64,000 bases of DNA from assembly GCF_905220365.1 (NCBI RefSeq), contig NC_061126.1, forward strand, positions 9,610,001 to 9,674,000, in the 5' to 3' direction. The translations under genes were made by a program, and so were the position numbers. Origin of the DNA: Vanessa cardui. Taxonomy: Eukaryota > Arthropoda > Insecta > Lepidoptera > Nymphalidae. Shown here one piece after another: positions 56,380 through 64,000 of this stretch (positions are counted from its first letter, which is position 1; each line of letters starts with the position of its first letter). The notes under the pieces were generated by a model. That model searched no databases, was not told the origin of the DNA, and worked only from the letters and a program-made list of their open reading frames with translations.

Positions 56380-57000
56380 ATTTAGCCAAAGATAAACTTG
56401 CGACATGCGGGCGGCTGTGCGTGTTTAACTAATGACCGAGTCATGGGGGCCGAGGGGGTGAGGGGCGCCCGGGGGGCGGTAGTCCGGCGATATCATTAGC
56501 CACAGATGCCGCTGCCCGTTGCCCGATATAAATACATTAAGTGCGCCGTCAAATCATTAAAGCCCAACACAAACTACGGTACAACAATATCATTTAATTG
56601 TATAAAATTATTTATTTCGAAAGAAATGCGAAATTAATATATTTAAATATATACAAAACGTTTAAAAATAATGGACGCATCAGAATCAATAAGCATTGAA
56701 AAACAGCGGCCACTTCATGGATTATGACGCCATAAAATTCTATAAACCCAATAAAATTCGTGCTCCGCGTTAGAACGTCCACATAAAATCTCAAAGTACA
56801 TAAACATATCATAAGAGGGGATAAAGAGCGAGTTATCCTCACAAAGAGAGTTTTTCTAAGGGATAAGCGGCGGTTTCCACAGATGGTTATTTTATACAGT
56901 GAGGCAAACTTAACCGCTCGAGTCTTTAGCATTCTACGCCGTAGACGATCTACGTCTCGTAGCGAAATAACTACAGCGAATATCAAAAACTTTCGCGTTT
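56380..57000. promoter_or_regulatory. Extended GC-richer block, candidate regulatory element
   Basis: Bases 56400-56600 are the most GC-rich of the window's right half (GGGGCCGAGGGGGTGAGGGG and on), followed by GATATAAATAC near 56525, a TATA-like box. A 124-codon open frame on the - strand (56612-56986) has no recognisable domain. It could be a promoter or conserved noncoding DNA; no transcript start can be fixed. Confidence 0.28.
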
Positions 57001-58129
57001 AGAAAAATATATTATGTTTTGTTGATTGTAGCATAAAATGTGCGAATGATGATATTTTTATAATTAAAATACGAGATATATTGTTGATATAAAAACGAAA
57101 ATCTAATTTGAAATATACGATCGTGTAATAAAGAGGCATACAGAGTTAAATAGTATTTATTTATGGCAGTTTCTCCCTGTTTATTGCGATATAAATCGGC
57201 GACTAGATATGATTTATCCTCTCATCACTCCTTGTTAGATGTGAGTAATGCCGTGCCCGTTATTGCCTTATGAATGTTACTGTTTTATGTTACAAATAAA
57301 TTTTACCAAAAAATTACACTTCGTAAAATATCTAACATATCACAATATTAGCTTTTTGTTTACGAAACATTTTAAACAGAAACAAAGCAAGTTACGCTCG
57401 AGTTAAAACGAATTACCATACGCCAGGGACTCACCCTTTATAAAGAGACATCGGACGCCGAAATTGAAATGGATCGGATTTGAGAGTCCATCCATCACGG
57501 TGTTGCCCCACATCTAAATGGTTTTTTAATAATTCCACTTTGGTCTTCAATACGTCGCCCCTCATTAGAAAAAGAAGAGTGATCGAGTGCCGATTGTCGG
57601 CAATATGACACTCAATTGACAGTTCTCGGTATAATTCAATAAAAGCGGCGAGACGAAAATATAATGGTTGGGTTATTTGAATATCAATATAATTATTGGG
57701 AGTATAAAGCTCAATAAGACTACTTTTGAATTTTGTAGGTTAATCAATACACGAAAAAGAAACCGGTAAAAAAAATATCCCTGGAAAATCTTAGTTATAG
57801 TAGCAGTTTATTCTAATAGCAAGATATAATAAATTATTAAATAGTATAAAAAGCAATTGGATTAAAATAATTTTAGAATTCCTATTAAAACCGCATAAAT
57901 ATGTTTAAAAATTCCTTAAAAATTAAGCTTTACAAACTCATCTATACTTATAAAACTTAACCCAATTTATGAACACTTGAATATGATGTCAAAACGTAGA
58001 ATTGTTTACATAAAAAAAACAATAACGAATTTTGAAATAATATAAAGTACAGAGTCAGTCCGAAATATTCTGTAACTGAAAATATTAAAACATTAAACAG
58101 AATATAATATCCCTTTGTTCGGTTATAAT
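57001..58129. other. AT-rich noncoding stretch with a GC-richer centre
   Basis: Bases 57400-57660 are of balanced composition and may be regulatory. No gene or confident repeat is seen. Confidence 0.4.
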
Positions 58130-58340
58130 AAATATGCTTTATCCAACGTCGCGAGCGGAAAGTAAGACAATAAAGGAACTAAGACAGGAATGCGAAAGGG
58201 GAGAGTAAACAAAACAACGTCTACTGACCGCCATAAACAAAGCGAACTATGTGCGGTCACCTTTATATTTCATGCAAATCGTCCGCCGTTCAGGAAAATG
58301 TTCGAAATAATCGCCCGCCTGATAAACTGTTCAGTTTTTT
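58130..58340. promoter_or_regulatory. GC-richer block with POU octamer and Hox-type sites
   Basis: It holds ATGCAAAT (58272-58279, a perfect POU octamer), GCCATAAAC, AACAAAG (Sox/TCF-type) and CAATAAAG. Motif density suggests an enhancer. It is inference only. Confidence 0.3.
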
Positions 58341-60496
58341 AATGCATTCTCTTTACATGTTTTCTTTTATATTTCTTGAACTTTGTTTCTTGGTCTTCAG
58401 TTATTATGTTTTGTTATTTTACTACTCTAATTATATTTGATGTGAAGTGAAGTAGTGTTCAGGCACAACGTGAAGACTACTTTTTTTTTTTAATTTCTAG
58501 TAAAGTGTCCAACAGCAAAAGTGTTATCAATCCTAATTTAGACTATGTCGCTCTCTGGTAATAAAAAATATAAAGGTAATGATTAATAATAGTTTGATTC
58601 GACGGGAAAATGCTGTTAGCATTCCTAATACCATTCCACTTGCTCATGATTTTAAAAGTGACTTTGTTGTCATTTTCATTTTGGCATTTACGTAACTAAA
58701 ATATATAATAAATTTATAAACACAGGGGACATTCGAATAACGTGATTTCAATTATAATGTATAAAGACATTGACGGCATGTTTATCTAAAATTATTACAT
58801 ATTATATAAAAAAGTGTGATCTGTGACCCGGTAACACAGTGTGTAAATGACATAATTATGTCAGATATTGTTTTTACCAATATGTTATTTAAATTTTACT
58901 TTCTTATCGACGTAATATTTTTGTATTTAATCTGGGAATCCGAGAATGACAACGTTTTGTTACAGATTAAATGTATTAAATTATATTACTATTTATATTT
59001 TATATTTCATTATTATGATAATCATTTCTAGGATTCTGTAAAAATCAATAATTTAGTTGTAATTTTCATAACCAGGCACGAAAAGATTCACTTTACAGTT
59101 TTCTAGTGCAATTTTTTATTGGAATAGAGATTGTACTCAAATTCGACCTCATGGTCGAATTTGAGTACTATTCAGCTATTTTTGAGATATCATTATCACA
59201 AAAATAGCTGTGCAGAAAATATCACAAAAAATCCATAAAAATAGACAAACACCGTAAAGCATATACGATATACAGTTTGCAATAAAAGGCCTTATCTAAG
59301 CAACATCATCGAACGATCTAAAATCGCTATAAATGGTACAAATAACCGCGAAATGATGTGTCATTAAATAACACGGTCGAGATAAGTACCGATAGATTAA
59401 TGCGGCTTTTTATATCGAAGCACGGTATTCAAACCCCCTAAGACCATTAAAAAGCGACACTGAACGATATATGAGATTTAAAAATGCGATATTTTGCTAT
59501 CACAAAAAACGTTTAAAGCATCGAAATTGATGTGCCATATTCGTAGGTATCGAAAAAATTGTATTTTTACAATGCAATAAAATACGAAATCAAATAATAT
59601 TAATAATGAAATCACTAAAGTGTTTTCATAACCAGGCAGCATCAAATCTCATACATTTATATGTTGAGAGTTAAATAAAAACTGTATATGACACTCATAT
59701 TTCACAGCAATCTCATAGGTTTTACCTACATAATATCGAAAGGGCAGGCATCTGTGCAGAAATCACCCGGTCACTAGAATATTGTTTTCACTATATTAGA
59801 AACGTGATCGCAATTTTTAAGAGCGAAAAAATTCTATTTCAACTCGATTCTGATGTTCGCCGTATTTGATTATACGTCGAGTGTGTATTCCCTTTTTAGT
59901 GTTATAAAGTGCACGATATTGAAGAGTTTTACGATTCGATTTACATGCAATATTGAAATATTCACATGTTGGATTAAAATTTTAGGGTCGGCGATAGAAT
60001 ATTATGTGAGGAACGAGAATTAAAAGTGAAAACACATATATTTTATGATCTTTCGTTGTTATAATGATGTTTGGATTCATTGCATATATATTATATGCTT
60101 CTTTATATTGTTAGTGAGCTATGTTTGTATACATATATTTGATACGTTATGATATTATTAGTAGAATAGTTGAGACTTATGTAGCGTTCATATCTCACCC
60201 TCGCGTCAAGAAACATTGATTGAATTGTTTACGCAGGAAATTAATACAGATAACTAAGAAGGAGGAAAACGTGGGCCTTCATTGTCTTATACTGATGTTC
60301 GTATAAGAGCTGTTCGGTGCTTCCGATGAGAGTATGAAATGTATCGTCAATTATTGCTATAACTCACAATAGTTCTGAAACGTAAATTAAATCATATAAT
60401 AATTGCAAATTCCATACAATATTTTTAACATTGTATATAGCCTATTCAAATTTCAGTAGAAAAGTATGTAGTAACAAATACAACAAACAAATTTAA
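58341..60496. other. AT-rich noncoding stretch
   Basis: It includes the paired hairpins at 59133-59209 and a GC-richer patch at 59300-59430. No gene is seen. Confidence 0.4.
59133..59209. repeat. Two adjacent perfect hairpins
   Basis: GTACTCAAATTCGACC (59133-59148) pairs with 59153-59168 (16 bp, 4-base loop). Five bases further, AGCTATTTTTG (59174-59184) pairs with 59199-59209 (11 bp). Both stems are perfect. No gene is adjacent. Confidence 0.8.
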
Positions 60497-60770
60497 AAAA
60501 AGGACTAATACATGTGTCGCCTCATGGTAAGTGGTCACCACCAACCGTAGACAATGGACCTGAAAGAAATGTTACCATATCTTACATGGTCAATACATCA
60601 CAAACTTTAGGAATTAAGTCTCTTAATAATGATAACTCTTGTACTTGTAGTTAAACTAACCTACTCACACTTAACTACTAACTATCCTAACTGGAACACA
60701 TCTGAGTGTGTGGTACCTACCCAGACGGGCCTACTCATAGCCCTACCGACAGTTTCCGATTGCATATCGT
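60497..60770 (-). repeat. Dispersed repeat, family A (minus copy)
   Basis: CCTCATGGTAAGTGGTCACC near the left end and GTGGTACCTACCCAGACGGG near the right mark the same family as at 4.8 kb and 55.3 kb. The centre is diverged. In reverse complement it ends in a T/A-rich run, consistent with a degraded 3' tail. Confidence 0.6.
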
Positions 60771-62522
60771 TTGCTACTAAATAATTATCTTCATTTTTAT
60801 ATATTAATATAAATTGAAATGAAAATTGTACTTTCAATTATTTAATAACAATTTCAGCGGTATTTAAATGTTTGTTACGGATTCATAAGAAATACTATAA
60901 ATTATTTTATGTCTCATTTATATTTTATGTATTTTATATTTAAATTTCGAGATTATGTTGTGTATTTTTTAATTTTATAATTTGTTGTAACTATATCGTT
61001 ATACAACTGTTATTTAAAGTGGTCATCAATTCCAATCTCAATATCGGAACTTGGGCAAATTACGGTTTATTATATTGTTAGATAAACTTAAATCAATATT
61101 GATTGTTGTACCGGATTGTTTATATAATGTTCGCTTGTTGTAACTTGTTTTGTTTAAGTTTTGTTCTCCTGTTTATTCAGCTTGTTAAGTGGTTGTTCCG
61201 AATTACTTAGGATGAAATATATTTACAGACAATAAAGGAATCGATGAGGTATTAAACGTTGAACATGTTTTAACAAATTTAATAAGTCAGTATTATTTAC
61301 TGATGTTATTTATTTATTTTGCAAGAAAGTTTTTTTTACAGAATATACAGGAGAGTAAGATGTTTAAAAACGTACTTTAGGTTTGAATATTATTGAATTT
61401 GAAAAAAAAAATGTTTGTTAATGTGGAGGATTCGGCTTATTTTTTGTAGAATAAATTTTTAAATATTTTTATACAAAAATAGTTCTAAAGGACATGTGGT
61501 ACCTATTTATGTCCGCAAATACAAAGCGCAGGTTTTCTCCGTGGCATGCGGCCTAATTGAAAAAGGCCAACGACCAATGATATTCTAATAAACAGATATC
61601 TTATACCCATACTAAACAACAGAAAAAAGTGTGCCGCGCCGGGGACCGATTATTTTAAATTTCGTTACAAGTAAAAAGGATAGCTTGATAAAAAACAATA
61701 AGTAAAAGGGATAACTAGATGTTTTAATTACGCAAAACCGATTAGTACATAATTATGATGTATTATGACGTATTATTGGCATAATTATGATGAAAACGAC
61801 TAAATGCAAACGTTCCAATTAGGACGTTTTCTAGTCTTCACTTTTTGCGCGTTAATGAGAACATCATTGCCAACGACGTATATCCACATATTCTACGCAC
61901 AGTGAACTACGGCCTGCCTTATTTCTCTCTGTCTGTCATAATTGTTAAATTAGAAATAGAAGGCACGCTATTGTTTAACTAATAGTCCCGTAAACAACAA
62001 AAAAAAATTGTTGATGCATTTTTAAAAAGATAAAAGTATATATTTTTCTAATAAGAAAAGAATGACTCACAATACACATCTATAGTTTAAAAAGAAATAG
62101 CAAAACCGCTAGTCTACGTGCAGTTGCATCCGACAGGAAGTCGTTTGCGATTCCGTTTTCTTGTTCTCGGGAAATTCCGACTCGCAACTCCGAGACCGAT
62201 GAAAGAAATACTTCCTAAAGTTGTTCGACTCGCCTTTATTAGTCTTTTGATTTCTTGCTGGTTTTTATACAAAAGATCGGAGGTTTTGAAACTTATATTT
62301 CAGTTATAAAACCCGCAATAAATTGTTCTTTGTTTTCGGTAAACACATATTTTATTTAGTCCCGAATTTATGTCTTGAAATATGTGACATTAATTTATTG
62401 TTGATAAAAATATGCACGTATTTTTTAATAATTTAAATTAACACTTTATTTCTTCAATATATTATATGAAAAAAGTCGTAAGTAAAAAAAAAAGTATTAA
62501 TATACATATTTTCATTATTAGA
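60771..62522. other. AT-rich noncoding stretch
   Basis: Bases 62100-62310 are GC-richer with a 63-codon frame of no recognisable kind. No gene is supported. Confidence 0.4.
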
Positions 62523-62715
62523 TGTTGCCTGCTGCTTAGTTCGGATTTTAGTTAAGTTGGTTAAGGCGTTAAGAGTTAAGCATAAAAGTAGCCTTGCTAA
62601 GAGTTCAATCTATATTCATAACAACTTTATCAAGTTTCGTTCAGTGATTTGGCCTCTAAAGAGTACTAAATAGACAAACAGACAGATAGAGTAACTATCG
62701 AATCTATAATATCAG
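62523..62715 (-). mobile_element. Degraded Helitron-like repeat
   Basis: In reverse complement it shows CTCTATCTGTCTGTTTGTC, then CACTGAACGAAACTTG and an AAAATCCGAACTAAGC end, diverged from the copy at 42983-43175. The CTRR end is lost. Confidence 0.45.
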
Positions 62716-64000
62716 TATATATTAAATACATTACCACTGATGTTAAATAAACAGTTGCTTAAATTCGAAAATTAAATTACATTTAAACCAAGAATTCTAA
62801 AAGCTTAAGAGCAAGGAAACCGGGATTTAAGTTAAAACCATGATCCCACCGGTATTTAGAAATAGCTTTCTAATAAATCTACTGCCAGCGTCCGGGGTTC
62901 GATTCCCGGCGGGCGTCGGATCCGGTACGTATTAACTTGTTAGCCTTTGGTTTGGGCACTGACCATCGGAAACTACGCTAACTCCCTGAGTGAGTATTTA
63001 ACTCCCAGAGTTAAATACTGCCCTGCAATATTGCAACATATACAAACTTCATCGAAAGCCTTTGAAATAAAGCGAAACATATTTACCAATCACAGTTTTT
63101 ATATCAAAGGATTTTTGTCTTTTAACTCAATTTGTAAGAATTTTTATTACACGAACATGATATTTAAAAATGATTTATGAAATATTATAAGATTGAATTT
63201 TAATTAAATAAATATCTTCTATAGTATAATTATTAAATTCGATATCTAAGTATAATTACGCAAGACGATCACGTCTGGCCACGGATCGTCAAAGAGGAAC
63301 TAATCCCAACTATGATTAATTGAATTTGGAAGTGGCTCGTGCAATACCAACACTGCTTCGAATCTGTTACTTCAGTCGACGTCTGATACAGTCTAACTAT
63401 AACTCGCTACTTCGAAATCTGTTCGACTTAGCTAAGTTCCACCTTGACAGGTTAAGGATGTATACGTTTGAATGGAACTTCTGCATTATATATTATTAAT
63501 TCAAATCCACGCGATTTAACTTTATGTATATTTGTTATAATGAGTTTGAGTTTATTTATTAGTAATTACATGGAAATCTTTGAATGATAGTATGTCATTA
63601 ATAAATAATATTCATGAATGTATGAATTATATTTTTTTGTACTATGGCTAATCATCAGAAGAAACCACTGGGAAAGACTGGATGAAATTAGCACAGAATA
63701 GGAAAAAATGGAAAGAATTGGAAGGGGTTTCTATAGTATAGTTTAACACAAAAAAAAAAACAGAAACAATACAACACTAACATAGATTTAAGTATTTTCT
63801 TTCAAAAAATATAGGAAATAATACAGGAAATAAAAAGGCTTTATTTTTATTGTTTTATGGCTAATCACTCCATCTCCATCTCTTCCAGACAACCCAATCT
63901 GGAAGAGATTTTCCATCGGCGTAGGCGGTGCAGTCATAAACTTACATACAAATAATTACACTCTAATACACATTTAAGATAATAAAATGTTTAAAAAGGT
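62716..64000. other. AT-rich noncoding stretch to the window end
   Basis: A Pol III B-box-like GGTTCGATTCC inside a T-arm-like palindrome (CCGGGGTTCGATTCCCGG) lies at about 62893-62910, without a matching acceptor stem. No gene is seen. Confidence 0.4.

Noticed and set aside
56612..56986. 124-codon minus-strand frame
   Set aside because: It has no recognisable motif or domain and starts without supporting context. It is more likely chance in a GC-richer noncoding block.

Overview
The window looks like AT-rich nuclear DNA from a lepidopteran insect, probably a butterfly. The evidence is several tRNA-derived SINEs of the type common in butterflies (Metulj-like head, body and TTG tail), short Helitron ends, LINE 3' ends typical of Lepidoptera, a piggyBac relic, and intron-containing tRNA-Tyr genes. 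The species call is inference. There are no bacterial-type operons. Nearly all short open frames are chance, transposon-derived or antisense to tRNAs.

Host genes are few. Bases 1-161 appear to be the last coding exon of an unidentified gene on the + strand. Five nearly identical tRNA-Tyr(GTA) genes, each with a 14-16 nt intron, lie between 16.1 and 46.6 kb on both strands. The rest is a gene desert or a very long intron. It has islands of higher GC content (for example 19.4-19.9, 39.4-39.8, 49.4-49.6, 56.4-57.0 and 58.1-58.3 kb) that look like regulatory DNA but cannot be proven so from one sequence.

The centrepiece is a complete, very young Ty3/gypsy-type LTR retrotransposon on the - strand (25306-31592). 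Its 317-bp LTRs are identical by eye and flanked by a 4-bp ATAT target duplication. Gag has two CCHC knuckles. Pol has protease, RT, RNase H and integrase with an exact D,D35E, and is joined to gag through an A_AAT_TTT -1 slippery site. The 3' end of pol is interrupted by a 645-bp segment with good GT and AG splice signals. Removing it joins pol in frame to a separate acidic 64-codon tail. Inside this segment is a 58-61 bp periodic array of stem-loops. The stems differ in sequence from unit to unit but stay paired, while the roughly 20-nt loop core is constant. This is the most unusual structure in the window.

Other mobile DNA, in order: a 2.7-kb terminal-inverted-repeat element carrying an exon-like gene fragment (9.0-11.7 kb); LINE 3' ends at 13.7, 15.4, 17.1-17.7, 21.3, 32.9 and 37.5 kb and an RT fragment at 38.4 kb; a 0.75-kb TIR element (15.3-16.0 kb); small MITEs at 21.7 and 23.0 kb; five SINE copies; Helitron-like ends at six sites plus a PIF1-type helicase C-terminus (32.0-32.3 kb); an internally deleted piggyBac element with TTAA flanks (53.4-54.75 kb); and three copies of another dispersed repeat (4.8, 55.3 and 60.5 kb). 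Many perfect short hairpins are also present.
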